Source of the DNA: DATJPD01 sp036394195
GTDB lineage: Bacteria; Pseudomonadota; Alphaproteobacteria; CACIAM-22H2
Direction of reading: 5' to 3'
Length of the DNA: 52,633 nt
Assembly (NCBI GenBank): GCA_036394195.1
Contig: DASWFO010000030.1
Coordinates: 1-52,633, forward strand
Each line of letters opens with the position of its first letter. Within the stretch, counting starts at the first letter, position 1. Below the pieces are notes generated by a model, which saw only the letters and a list, made by a program, of their open reading frames with translations, made no database searches and was not told the DNA's origin. The position numbers and the translations under genes are program-made. This document shows, one piece after another, positions 1-8,083 of this stretch.

Positions 1-320
1 GCCGAGATCGGCATCGTCAGCTTGTGCGCACCCGCCGCGAACGCGCGCTCCGCCCCTTTCAGGTTGGGCACCAGCGCCACCACCGTGAGGCCAGGGATCT
101 TGATCGCCTCGGCGACCACCTCGGCGGTGTCGGCCATCTGCGGCAGCAGCTTCGGCGACACGAAGGAGCCGACCTCGATCTCGCGCAGGCCCGCCTCGGC
201 GAGGGCGCGGATCCAGCGATGCTTCGCCGCGGTCGGCATGATGCGCTTGACGCTCTGCAGGCCGTCGCGCGGGCCGACATCGCTCACCAGAACATCCGGA
301 ACTGTGGCATTGGTTGGCAT
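1..320 (-). CDS. Hydroxymethylglutaryl-CoA lyase, N-terminal part (cut by window edge)
   Basis: The reverse strand reads from an ATG at 320 to the window edge without a stop, giving about 106 residues. The start is MPTNATVPDVLVSDVGPRDG, followed by LQSVKRIMPTAAKHR and GSFVSPKLLPQMAD. The GPRDGLQ loop, which holds the metal and catalytic Asp/Arg, and the SFVSPK strand are hallmarks of the HMG-CoA lyase TIM barrel. This family splits HMG-CoA into acetoacetate and acetyl-CoA in leucine and ketone-body breakdown. An AGGA stretch lies about 8 bases before the ATG. A related aldolase of the family (for example one acting on hydroxy-acyl-CoA in terpene breakdown) is possible because the rest is outside the window. 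Confidence 0.85.
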   Translation of the reverse strand, partial: MPTNATVPDVLVSDVGPRDGLQSVKRIMPTAAKHRWIRALAEAGLREIEVGSFVSPKLLPQMADTAEVVAEAIKIPGLTVVALVPNLKGAERAFAAGAHKLTMPIS

Positions 321-427
321 GGGTTCGTCCTGTTGGCGCAAGCCCCTTTTCTGCTACCTAATATAGCCGCGCGTCCGGCCAAGGACGCTAAGAGAATTCG
401 GGCCTGGCCCGGCAAGGGGAGAACGCG

Positions 428-1663
428 ATGCTGCAGCAGAACACCGATCACATCCAGACCACGCATATCGGCAGCCTGCCCAGGCCGCACGACCTGCTCG
501 ACCTGATGAAGGCGAAATTCACCGGCCAGCCCTACGATCAGCGGACTTACGACCAGACGATCGCCCGCGCGGTGCGCGACGTCGTCAAGAAGCAGGCCGA
601 GTGCGGGATCGACGTCGTCACCGACGGCGAATTCTCGAAGCCGGGCTTCTTCACCTATATCCGCCAGCGCCTCGACGGCTTCGAGGCGCGGCCGAACCAG
701 AAGCTGCTGCTGTTCGAGACCGAGGTCGCCGCCTTCCCGGAATACTACGCGCAGTATTTCAAGGAGGCGATGATGGGCGGCACCGTCGTGCCGATCGTGC
801 CGGTGGTGTGCACCGGGCCGGTCAAATATCAGGGCGAGGCGCTGCTGAAGACCGATATCGACAACGTCAAGGCGGCGGCGAAGGCGGCCGGCGTCCCGGA
901 GGGCCGCGTCTTCCTGCCGGCCACCGCCCCGTCCGGGGTCGGCATCAACGAGTATTACAAGACAGAAGAGGAGTATTTCCACGCCCTCGCCAGCGAGCTG
1001 AACAAGGAATACCGGGCGATCGTCGGGGCCGGCCTGCTGGTCCAGATCGACGACCCGTTCCTGCCCGATATCTTCGTCGATCCACGGCTCGACGGTCAGC
1101 AGAAGAAGCGCCGGGCCGAGATCTACGTCGAGGCCGCCAACGCCGCACTGAAGGGCGTGCCTTCGGAGAAGGTGCGCTTCCACACCTGCTACGGCATCAA
1201 CGAGGGGCCGCGCATCCACGAAGCGGCGCTGGCCGATATCATCCGCTACGTGCTCAAGATCAAGGCGACGCAGTACAGCTTCGAGTGCGCCAACCCGCGG
1301 CACGAGCACGAGTATCACCTGTTCGAGGACATCAAGGTCCCGGACGGCAAGGTCCTGTGCCCCGGCGTCATCACCCACGCCAGCAACATCGTCGAGCATC
1401 CCGAGCTGATCGCCGAGCGGCTGCTGCGCTTCGCGAAGCTGGTCGGCCGCGAGAACGTGATGGCCGGTGCCGATTGCGGCTTCTCCTCGCAAGCCCTGTA
1501 CAAGACCGAGGTCCACCCCACGGTGGTGTGGGAAAAATTCAAGGCGATGCGCCAGGGCGCCGAGCTCGCGACCAAACAGCTGTGGGCGAAGCGCCCGCGC
1601 CCGAAGGCGAAAGGTCAGCGAACGAGGAAAGCTGCGGCGAGGACCGCGCGGCGGCGCAAATAG
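428..1663 (+). CDS. MetE-like cobalamin-independent methyltransferase (C-terminal-domain type)
   Basis: The product has 411 residues and resembles only the C-terminal catalytic half of cobalamin-independent methionine synthase (full MetE is about 750 residues). The zinc site is complete: H252 and C254 in FHTCYG, E286 in YSFECANP, and C350 in AGADCGFSS. The N-terminal HIGSLPRP loop is also typical. Such short proteins transfer methyl or alkyl groups between thiols and other donors, and some act on vitamin B12 or coenzyme-M-like substrates, so the substrate here is unknown. AAGGGGAG lies a few bases before the ATG. The last ~24 residues are a Lys/Arg/Ala-rich tail. Upstream is the divergent HMG-CoA lyase. 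Confidence 0.85.
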   Translation: MLQQNTDHIQTTHIGSLPRPHDLLDLMKAKFTGQPYDQRTYDQTIARAVRDVVKKQAECGIDVVTDGEFSKPGFFTYIRQRLDGFEARPNQKLLLFETEVAAFPEYYAQYFKEAMMGGTVVPIVPVVCTGPVKYQGEALLKTDIDNVKAAAKAAGVPEGRVFLPATAPSGVGINEYYKTEEEYFHALASELNKEYRAIVGAGLLVQIDDPFLPDIFVDPRLDGQQKKRRAEIYVEAANAALKGVPSEKVRFHTCYGINEGPRIHEAALADIIRYVLKIKATQYSFECANPRHEHEYHLFEDIKVPDGKVLCPGVITHASNIVEHPELIAERLLRFAKLVGRENVMAGADCGFSSQALYKTEVHPTVVWEKFKAMRQGAELATKQLWAKRPRPKAKGQRTRKAAARTARRRK

Positions 1664-1668
1664 GGACC

Positions 1669-1743
1669 ATCGTCATGCCCGCGAAAGCGGGCATCCATCG
1701 TGCCAGCGGACCCATGGATTCCCGCGTTCGCGGGAATGACGAC
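1669..1743 (+). repeat. Extragenic palindrome pair (REP/BIME-like)
   Basis: Two hairpins lie back to back. One is CCCGCGAAAGCGGG at 1678-1691 and the other is CCCGCGTTCGCGGG near 1721-1734. Each is flanked by CGTCAT/ATGACG and CATCCATCG/CATGGAT arms. The unit sits between the convergent ends of the methyltransferase and cupin genes. A nearly identical copy in the opposite orientation is at 11003-11076. Confidence 0.8.
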
Positions 1744-1748
1744 AATGT

Positions 1749-2204
1749 TTAAGTCGAAGGGCGTTTCTTCTTCTGCTTCACCGTTGGCCGCTTGCGCTTT
1801 TTCCGGCCGCCGCCGGCGATCCGGCCGACCGTGTCCGCGGCGTGATAGGCGGGCCGCTTGAAGTAATGCGGGCCGTCATAGATCTCGATCAGCAGCGAGT
1901 CCTCGTGCGCGATCGTCGGACCGTGCGGGTGGCCCTTCGGGTTCATGTAGAACGTGCCGGGCTCGAGCACCAGGCCGGTCGCCGTGTACTCGTTGCGGCC
2001 CTTGAGGCAATACATGAACTGGTTGGAGGCGTGGGTGTGGCGCACCGGCACGCCGACGCCCTTCGGGCATTCGAACAGCGCGATGCTGGCGCCGGTTTTG
2101 GCGTCCTCGAACAGCGTGTAGATGCGAAAGCCGGCCGGGATGTTTTTCCACTTCGCCGCGTCCAGCCCCTTGACCAGCAGCTCGTTCGTCGTCGTCTTTG
2201 CCAA
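1749..2204 (-). CDS. Single-domain cupin protein
   Basis: I chose the TTG at 2204 (MAKTTTNELL, 151 residues) because GGGAGGAGGGGG sits directly before it. An upstream ATG at 2237 would add 11 residues that overlap this ribosome site. The cupin core shows motif 1, RHTHASNQFMYCLKG, with two metal His but Gln where Glu is usual, and motif 2, PGTFYMNPKGHPHGP. The fold is a small beta-barrel that binds metal or small ligands; no substrate can be named. The C-terminus is a run of Lys and Arg. It converges on the MetE-like gene and is divergent from the GMC oxidoreductase, with about 100 bases between for both promoters. Confidence 0.75.
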   Translation of the reverse strand: MAKTTTNELLVKGLDAAKWKNIPAGFRIYTLFEDAKTGASIALFECPKGVGVPVRHTHASNQFMYCLKGRNEYTATGLVLEPGTFYMNPKGHPHGPTIAHEDSLLIEIYDGPHYFKRPAYHAADTVGRIAGGGRKKRKRPTVKQKKKRPST

Positions 2205-2305
2205 AGCCCCCTCCTCCCGATGCATCCTCGCCGGCATCTTGTGACGTCTCGCGGCGTGGTAAAAGCTGTTTTCGGACGAACGCAGGAACGAGGGACACCC
2301 ACGGA

Positions 2306-3937
2306 ATGGCCGGCTCAGAGCATTATGACTACGTGATCGTCGGCGCCGGCTCCGCCGGATGCCTGCTCGCCAACCGCCTCACCGAGGACCCCAATGTGCG
2401 GGTCTGCGTGCTCGAGGCCGGCGGCCGCGACCTCGACCCGCTGATCCACATCCCCATCGGCCTCGGCAAGATGCACGAGTACCGGCTGCACGACTGGGGC
2501 TATGACACCGAGAGCGAGCCCGGGCTCGACAACCGCAGCATCGAATCCATGCGCGGCAAGGTGGTGGGCGGCTCGTCCTCCATCAACGTGATGACCCATG
2601 TGCGCGGCCATCGCGGCGATTACGACCGCTGGGCGCGGAACGGCTGCGGCGACTGGTCGTACGCCCATGCCCTGCCCTATTTCCGGCGCTATGAGACGTG
2701 GCAGGGCGGTGCCGACCGCTATCGCGGCGGCGACGGGCCGTTGACGGTCATCACCTCGCCGACCACCGATCCGTTCTTCGATGCCGTCCTGGGGTCGGCG
2801 CGCGATAATGGCTTTGGCATCACCCCGGACTATAACGGCGCCGATCAGGACGGCTTCGGCCGCGTCCAGTCCACGATCCGCCAGGGTCGGCGCTGCAGCG
2901 CCGCGGTCGCATTCCTGCGGCCGGCGCTGCGCCGGCCCAACCTCACTCTGCGGATCCGCGCGCATACCACCCGCGTGCTGATGGAGGGTCCGCGGGCGAC
3001 CGGCGTCGAGTATCTGAATAAAGGCCGCCGCGTAAAGGTCTACGCCGAGCGCGAGGTGATCCTCGCCGGCGGGGCGTTCAATTCGCCGCAGCTCCTGATG
3101 CTGTCCGGCATCGGGCCCGCGGACCATCTACGCGGTCTCGGCATCGCGCCGGTGCTCGACAGTCCCGCCGTCGGCGCCAACCTGCAGGATCACATGGCGG
3201 TCGCCGTATCCTATGACCGCCGCGAGCCCGGTGTGTTTCACGGCCTGATGCGCGCCGACCGCGCGGCAGCCGCCATGGTGCGGGCGTACTGCTTCGGCTC
3301 CGGTCCGGCGACCGTTCTGCCCGGCGGCATCACCGCGTTCATGAAAACGCGGGCGGGCCTCGACGTTCCCGACATTCAATTCTTCACCCGCGGCACCGCC
3401 CTCGGTGCGGGGCTGTGGTTCCCCGGCGTCAAGCCGCCCTATCGCGACGGCTTTTCCATGACCCCGGTGCTGCTGCACCCCGAGTCACGTGGCGAGCTCC
3501 ACCTGCGCTCCGCCGATCCCCTGGACAGGATCAGGATCCACCACCGCTTCCTGTCCCGCGAGAGCGATCTCCGGACCCTACGCGAGGGCATCAAGCTTGC
3601 GCGTCACCTGATGGCCGACAAGGCCTTCGACCGGTTCCGCGGCGCCGAACGCACGCCGGGCGCCAAGATCGCGACCGACGCTGAGCTCGACGCCTGGATC
3701 CGCCGCACCGCCCGCTCGGCGCATCATCCCTGCGGCACCTGCGCGATGGGCACCGACGGCGCGGTCCTCGACCCGGCGTTCCGCGTCCGCGGCGCGGAGC
3801 GGCTGCGCGTGGTCGACGCCTCGGCCATGCCCGACCTCGTCTCGGGCAACATCAATGCCTGCGTCCTGATGCTGGCGGAGAAAGCCTCCGACCTCATCCG
3901 CGGCCGGCCGGTGATGGAGCCGGTGCCGGTGAATTAG
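2306..3937 (+). CDS. GMC-family FAD oxidoreductase (choline dehydrogenase-like)
   Basis: The protein has 543 residues. An N-terminal dinucleotide fold, VIVGAGSAGC, is followed by VCVLEAGGRD, which binds FAD ribose. The GMC signature GAFNSPQLLMLSGIGP is present. The C-terminal active site has HHPCGTCAMG (catalytic His) and SGNINA (Asn) in the expected order. Family members oxidise primary alcohols or sugars; choline is only one possibility, and no betaine aldehyde dehydrogenase is nearby. The open frame extends upstream to 2198, but the ATG at 2306 begins just before the FAD fold and follows an AGGAACGAGGGA stretch, so I prefer it. It ends at the palindrome block 3938-4085. Confidence 0.88.
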   Translation: MAGSEHYDYVIVGAGSAGCLLANRLTEDPNVRVCVLEAGGRDLDPLIHIPIGLGKMHEYRLHDWGYDTESEPGLDNRSIESMRGKVVGGSSSINVMTHVRGHRGDYDRWARNGCGDWSYAHALPYFRRYETWQGGADRYRGGDGPLTVITSPTTDPFFDAVLGSARDNGFGITPDYNGADQDGFGRVQSTIRQGRRCSAAVAFLRPALRRPNLTLRIRAHTTRVLMEGPRATGVEYLNKGRRVKVYAEREVILAGGAFNSPQLLMLSGIGPADHLRGLGIAPVLDSPAVGANLQDHMAVAVSYDRREPGVFHGLMRADRAAAAMVRAYCFGSGPATVLPGGITAFMKTRAGLDVPDIQFFTRGTALGAGLWFPGVKPPYRDGFSMTPVLLHPESRGELHLRSADPLDRIRIHHRFLSRESDLRTLREGIKLARHLMADKAFDRFRGAERTPGAKIATDAELDAWIRRTARSAHHPCGTCAMGTDGAVLDPAFRVRGAERLRVVDASAMPDLVSGNINACVLMLAEKASDLIRGRPVMEPVPVN

Positions 3938-4085
3938 AGCGCGCTTCGCGCTCGTATCCCGGCCGAGCGCAATCTTCTGCAAGGGGCGAAGCCCCTTGCA
4001 GACCCGGGCGAGAGCCGGGATCCATAGCTCCAGCGGAACGATGGATCCCGGGTCGCGCTGCTTCGCAGCTTGCCCGGGATGACGA
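3938..4085 (+). repeat. Cluster of extragenic palindromes
   Basis: Several inverted repeats are stacked between two convergent genes. They are GAGCGCG/CGCGCTC at 3938-3954; a 9-bp stem TGCAAGGGG/CCCCTTGCA with loop CGAAG at 3978-4000; and CCGGGATCCAT/ATGGATCCCGG at 4015-4025 and 4041-4051. After these comes GCCCGGGATGACGAC. Their position after the GMC gene and the binding-protein gene suits a bidirectional transcription stop. The CGAAG-loop hairpin recurs at 43966-43986. Confidence 0.7.
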
Positions 4086-4097
4086 CGGAAACCGTCG

Positions 4098-5099
4098 TCA
4101 CCTCATCTTGCTCTTCGCCTGCAGGTCCGCGGGCAGGTAGGAGATGTCGATCAGCTTGCCCCAGTCGGTGCCGCCGACCTTGGCGCCGGTGAGCAGCATG
4201 CCCTGCTGAATCGACGTCAGCTCGGCGATATCGATCTCGCCGGTCGACCACAGCTTCTGCTTGGTGTGGACCGACGCATCGACCGCGCCCGACGCGATCG
4301 CCGGCTCCATGTCATAGGCCGCGGCCATGATGCGCGCCGCTTCATCGGGATGCTCGTAGATGTAATCCACGCCGCGCCGGCGCGCCGCCAGGATGGCGCG
4401 GATCTTGTCCGGGTTTTTCGCCGCGAAGTCGTGCGTCGTGACGGCGACCACCGACAGGATCGGCGGCAGTGAATCCTCGGCGTTGAACACCTCGCGATAC
4501 TTGCCGCGCTTGATCGTCTTGAGCGGCTCGGCCATCGGCGCCACGTCCACGCCGCCGATGTCGACCAGCGTGATGCCCTGGGCGTAGCCGCCGGCGGCGA
4601 CCCGCTTCACCGACGCCGGGTCGATGTTGTTGCGGTTCAGCACCATCAGCAGGAACGCCTCGGTGATCGATTGCGGGCTGGTGAAGGCGACGCTGTGCCC
4701 GGCCAGGTCCTTGATCGCCTTGACCGGCGAATTCGGCTGCGCCACCCACACGTTGTCGAAGGAGCGTGCGGTTCCGGCGACGATGACCAGCGGCAGGCCC
4801 TCACGCTGCGCATCCATGGCCGCCGACGATGCGATCTCGCCGAACGGCAGGTCGTTGGCCAGCAGGTTGCGCACCACCGAGCCGCCGCCCCCGCCGCCGA
4901 TGGCGCCGGTCACCGGCGCGCCAGCCTCCTTGAAGAAGCCCTTCTCCAGGGCCACGGCGTACGGCACGCCGAACAGATTGGTGCCCCAGTTCGACACCAC
5001 CACGTCCGCCGCGCGCGCCGTCGCCGGCAGCAGAGCCGCCGCCGCAACCGCCGCGATCCACGCGCGCCGCCGCCAACCGCCGATACCTTCAGTCCTCAT
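4098..5099 (-). CDS. Orphan ABC transporter periplasmic binding protein (NMT1/SsuA-like)
   Basis: The protein has 333 residues. A signal peptide with an Arg-rich start (GGWRRRAWIAA) ends near residue 30 at ARA-ADVVV. The mature part fits the THI5/NMT1 or SsuA type II binding fold: FGVPYAVALEKGFFKEAG at the first ligand lobe, then KAIKDLAGHSVAF and a later hinge. The start is the ATG at 5099, because the extra frame up to 5198 holds no signal and GGGTGG lies before the ATG. No permease or ATPase is adjacent, so it may share a transporter or serve a dioxygenase pathway. The gene is divergent from the 2-oxoglutarate-type oxygenase at 5242. A poly-Gly stretch of six residues is present near residue 58. 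Confidence 0.8.
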   Translation of the reverse strand: MRTEGIGGWRRRAWIAAVAAAALLPATARAADVVVSNWGTNLFGVPYAVALEKGFFKEAGAPVTGAIGGGGGGSVVRNLLANDLPFGEIASSAAMDAQREGLPLVIVAGTARSFDNVWVAQPNSPVKAIKDLAGHSVAFTSPQSITEAFLLMVLNRNNIDPASVKRVAAGGYAQGITLVDIGGVDVAPMAEPLKTIKRGKYREVFNAEDSLPPILSVVAVTTHDFAAKNPDKIRAILAARRRGVDYIYEHPDEAARIMAAAYDMEPAIASGAVDASVHTKQKLWSTGEIDIAELTSIQQGMLLTGAKVGGTDWGKLIDISYLPADLQAKSKMR

Positions 5100-5241
5100 G
5101 ATGCCACCCTGTTGTCGTGATTGGCCCCATCTTGCGTCAGGAGCACCGGCCAGCGGAAGGGAATTGTCAGGCCGGCCGCCGCTCCATAAACTAACCATCC
5201 GGTTAATTGCCGTTCAGCCACACCGCGGGAGCGCCCCCATC

Positions 5242-6264
5242 ATGACCTCCACCATTCCCGTGATCGATCTGGCGCCGTTCTTCCACGGCGGCGACGCCGA
5301 CAAGCGCCGAGTGGCGCGGCAGATCGACGAGGCGTGCACCGATATCGGGTTCTTCACCATCGTCGGCCACGGCGTGCCGGAGGATCAGATGCGCCGGGTG
5401 CGCGAGGTCGCGGTCGAGTTCTTCGCGCTGCCGCTCGACGAGAAGATGAAGGTGCAGCGGCCGCCGGAAAAGGTCAGCCGCGGCTATAACTGGGTCGGCG
5501 ACCGGTCCGTCTCCTACTCCCTCGGCAAAGCCGCACCGCCCGACGTGCAGGAAGCCTATGCCTTCGGACCCGACACGCCCGCCGATCCCGCGGTGGACGG
5601 CGGCTTCGTCGCCAAGATGCTGGCGCCCAATATCTGGCCGGAGCGGCCGAAGCACTTCAAGGAGGTCATGCTCGGCTTCCACGAGGCCATGGGAGAGCTG
5701 GCGTCCGGCGTCTTGCGGGCGATGGCGCTGGCGCTCGGCATCGATGAGCACTTCTTCGTCGACAAGTTCGACCGGCCGGCGCGCGTCAACCGCATGATCC
5801 GCTATCCGGCGGTCACCGAGCCACCGCTGCCGGGGCAGCTCAGGTCCGGCGAGCACAGCGATTACGGCGCGGTCACCTTCGTCCGCGGCGACGACACGCC
5901 CGGCGGCCTACAGGTCAAGCACCGCAACGGCGGCTGGATCGAAGTGCATCCGGCGCCCGGGGCCCTGGTGTGCAACCTTGGCGACCTGATGATGCGCTGG
6001 ACCAACGATCACTGGGTCTCGACCGTCCATCGGGTGGCGATCCCGCCGCCGGATGCCGTGCCGCAGGACCGGATTTCGCTGGTCTCCTTCCAAAGTCCAA
6101 ATCCGAAGGCGATCATAAGCTGCATCGAAAAATGCGCCGGTTCCGACGGTGCCGAGAAATACCCGCCGATCACTTGCGCCGAATTCTATCTCGGCAAGCT
6201 GATGAAATCGGCTCATAGCCGGATCGACGCGACCGCCGCCGACGCGGTCGCCAAATCCGCCTGA
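5242..6264 (+). CDS. Fe(II)/2-oxoglutarate-type dioxygenase (isopenicillin N synthase family)
   Basis: The 340-residue protein has the N-terminal DIOX_N segment (IPVIDLAPFF, then ACTDIGFFTIVGHGVP) and a complete C-terminal double-stranded helix. The iron ligands are H205 and D207 in GEHSDYG and H263 in STVHRV. R277 in DRISLVSF would hold the 2-oxoglutarate carboxylate. Family members hydroxylate, desaturate or cyclise small molecules in the cytoplasm; the substrate cannot be read from sequence. The ATG at 5242 is used because the family starts here, while a much longer upstream frame is only antisense to the binding-protein gene. The lipoprotein gene follows after 13 bases and may be co-transcribed. 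Confidence 0.87.
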   Translation: MTSTIPVIDLAPFFHGGDADKRRVARQIDEACTDIGFFTIVGHGVPEDQMRRVREVAVEFFALPLDEKMKVQRPPEKVSRGYNWVGDRSVSYSLGKAAPPDVQEAYAFGPDTPADPAVDGGFVAKMLAPNIWPERPKHFKEVMLGFHEAMGELASGVLRAMALALGIDEHFFVDKFDRPARVNRMIRYPAVTEPPLPGQLRSGEHSDYGAVTFVRGDDTPGGLQVKHRNGGWIEVHPAPGALVCNLGDLMMRWTNDHWVSTVHRVAIPPPDAVPQDRISLVSFQSPNPKAIISCIEKCAGSDGAEKYPPITCAEFYLGKLMKSAHSRIDATAADAVAKSA

Positions 6265-6277
6265 CCACGAGGACCTC

Positions 6278-6541
6278 ATGAAGTTTTCAAGCGCCGTTTC
6301 GATGCTGGCGTTGGCCACGATCCTGGCCGCATGCACCAGCACCGACTATGGCAGCAGCACCATGAGCGACGACCAGAAGGCCGCGGCGCGGGCCGCCGTC
6401 GATCCGGCGCGCGATTGCTACGACAAGCCGTGGTTCGACACCGTCTCGGCGAGCGATCGCCAGACCATCGTGAAGGGCATGACGCCGATCGAGCGCGAGG
6501 TCTGCGGCGTGATCACCCGGCCGGATTACAACAGCCGCTGA
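6278..6541 (+). CDS. Small lipoprotein of unknown function
   Basis: The protein has 87 residues with a short signal peptide and a lipobox LAAC ending at Cys19, so it should be lipidated and exported. The mature part is polar and contains a second Cys pair (DCYDKPW and REVCG), which could form a disulfide. I recognise no domain. GAGGACC lies before the ATG. It follows the dioxygenase closely on the same strand and ends 37 bases before the convergent PEBP gene. Confidence 0.75.
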   Translation: MKFSSAVSMLALATILAACTSTDYGSSTMSDDQKAAARAAVDPARDCYDKPWFDTVSASDRQTIVKGMTPIEREVCGVITRPDYNSR

Positions 6542-6578
6542 GCGCTCCGCTCTGCGGCCTCGTTGGCCTGCAGACGAG

Positions 6579-7142
6579 TCAGCTCCGCTCGAACGTTCCG
6601 ATGAGACGTCCGCGAGCGATAGCATGGCCGCGAACGGCGACCAGGAACTCGCGCAAGGTCGGCTCTTTCGCCAGCGCCAATCGCCGCCGCAAGGCCACGA
6701 GCTGGAACACATATCGGTGGGGACCGTGGCCGCGGACGGGGCGTGGTCCGGCATAGGCGCGTCGTCCAAACGAGGCTCGTCCGAGCCTGACGTTGGGGCC
6801 TGAAGCGCCCAATGCGCCTTCGGCCAGCCCGCCCGAGCCTGGCAACAGGCCGGTCGCGATGACATGAACGACGGGACGCGGAAGCGGCGCATCCGGATCC
6901 TGCATGATCAGGACAAGTTCGGCCGCTTCTTCCGGAACCCCGGACCAACTCAAGGCCGGCGAGATGTTTTCGCCGACGCCGTTGCCGGCGTACCGGATCG
7001 GAATGGCGCCGCCGTCCTGGAACGCGGGACTGGTCAGACGGATCGTGACCGGAGCAGCGGCCAGGGCCGGATCATTCCACGCCAGGTGCTTGTCGCCGGC
7101 CCGAATGAGCCGCAGCGCTCTGCCGATCATGCGTTCGATCAC
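6579..7142 (-). CDS. YbhB/YbcL-like phosphatidylethanolamine-binding (PEBP) family protein
   Basis: The 187-residue protein has the PEBP core. Strands around LTSPAFQDGGAIPIRYAG are followed by ISPALSWSGVP, LVLIMQDPDAP and VVHVIATGL, and near the end is HRYVFQLVAL. The DPDAP and GPHRY segments line the conserved anion pocket of the family. No signal peptide is evident, so it is probably cytoplasmic. Function in bacteria is poorly defined. It lies 10 bases after the stop of the NDUFAF6-like gene on the same strand, so the two probably form an operon. Confidence 0.85.
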   Translation of the reverse strand: MIERMIGRALRLIRAGDKHLAWNDPALAAAPVTIRLTSPAFQDGGAIPIRYAGNGVGENISPALSWSGVPEEAAELVLIMQDPDAPLPRPVVHVIATGLLPGSGGLAEGALGASGPNVRLGRASFGRRAYAGPRPVRGHGPHRYVFQLVALRRRLALAKEPTLREFLVAVRGHAIARGRLIGTFERS

Positions 7143-7152
7143 GTTGGTGGTC

Positions 7153-8022
7153 CTAATACCGCCGCCTGAAATTCGCGGCGGTCAGGCGCAGCGCGTCGCC
7201 GGGGCTCGGTCGCTGGAGCTGCGGCGCGAACGGATCGAAGCCGGCGCGCTCGAGCCGCGTCAGGTGCCGCTCCGCTAGAACGGCCGGCAGCAGCACCGGC
7301 AGCGCTTCCCTCCGAACCTCCGGGCGGCGAGCGCGCGCCGCCCGCAAATGCTCGCGCGCGCGGCCGGCGATTTCCCGCACCACCGGTGCGAGCCGAGCTC
7401 CGGCGCGCCCTTCGAACACGTCGTCGGGGCCGAGGCCGGTGCTGGTCAGCACGTCTTCGGGCAGATAAAGTCGCCGCTGCCGGGCGTGAAACGGCACCGC
7501 CCGCAACAGACCGACCAGCGCCCACGCCAATCCGATCTCGCGCGCCGCGGCCGCCGCGGCCGCATCGCCGATGCCGCTCAAGGCCAATGCCGTCTCGGAC
7601 AGGCTCGACGATGTGTCGGTGGCATACTGCTCCAAAGCCGCCAGCGTCGCCGGCGGCTGGTCGACGAGGTCGAATTCGCGTGCGGTCAGCAAGCGCTCGA
7701 ACAGGCGCGGGTCGACCGGCCGGGCGGCCAGCGCCCGCGCCAGAGCCTGGGCGACCGGATGATCGCGGACCGTGCCCGCCGCAAACTCGGTGATCGCGTC
7801 GCGCCACCACTGCAGACGCATCTGGCCGATGACCGGCTCGCTCACGATCTCGCGGACGCGCGCGATCTCGACGTTGAAGGCGTACAGCGCGAACAGCCGC
7901 GCCTGGACCGGCTCCCGCGCGAACATGGTGCACAGGTAGCGGTCGTGGTCGAAACGCCGGACCTGCTGGGCGCAATACTGGGTGGGATCGTCCGCCATGA
8001 TACGTTTGGGATCGGCGCTCAT
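7153..8022 (-). CDS. NDUFAF6-like member of the squalene/phytoene synthase fold, catalytic motifs lost
   Basis: The 289-residue protein aligns along its length with the trans-isoprenyl synthase fold but matches the mitochondrial complex I assembly factor NDUFAF6 best. Points of likeness are YCAQQVRRFDHDRYLC at 16-31, FALYAFNVEIARVREIVSE at 44-62, IGQMRLQWW at 65-73 and LLRAVPFHARQRRLYLPED at 172-190. Where true synthases carry DDxxD it has FNVEIARV, and the second Asp motif is replaced by RAVPFH. I therefore do not call it HpnD. The likely role is complex I assembly rather than prenyl chemistry, as inferred from the family. A second ATG at 7998 is possible; neither start has a clear ribosome site. 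It is divergent from hpnC. Confidence 0.72.
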   Translation of the reverse strand: MSADPKRIMADDPTQYCAQQVRRFDHDRYLCTMFAREPVQARLFALYAFNVEIARVREIVSEPVIGQMRLQWWRDAITEFAAGTVRDHPVAQALARALAARPVDPRLFERLLTAREFDLVDQPPATLAALEQYATDTSSSLSETALALSGIGDAAAAAAAREIGLAWALVGLLRAVPFHARQRRLYLPEDVLTSTGLGPDDVFEGRAGARLAPVVREIAGRAREHLRAARARRPEVRREALPVLLPAVLAERHLTRLERAGFDPFAPQLQRPSPGDALRLTAANFRRRY

Positions 8023-8083
8023 TCATGCGGCGCGTCGGCGCGCGGCATGCCATAAAGGCCTATATAGCGCGAATCCACCGTCA

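Noticed and set aside
7153..8022. Calling this gene hpnD
   Set aside because: DDxxD and the second Asp motif are absent and likeness to NDUFAF6 is stronger, so presqualene synthase activity is not supported.
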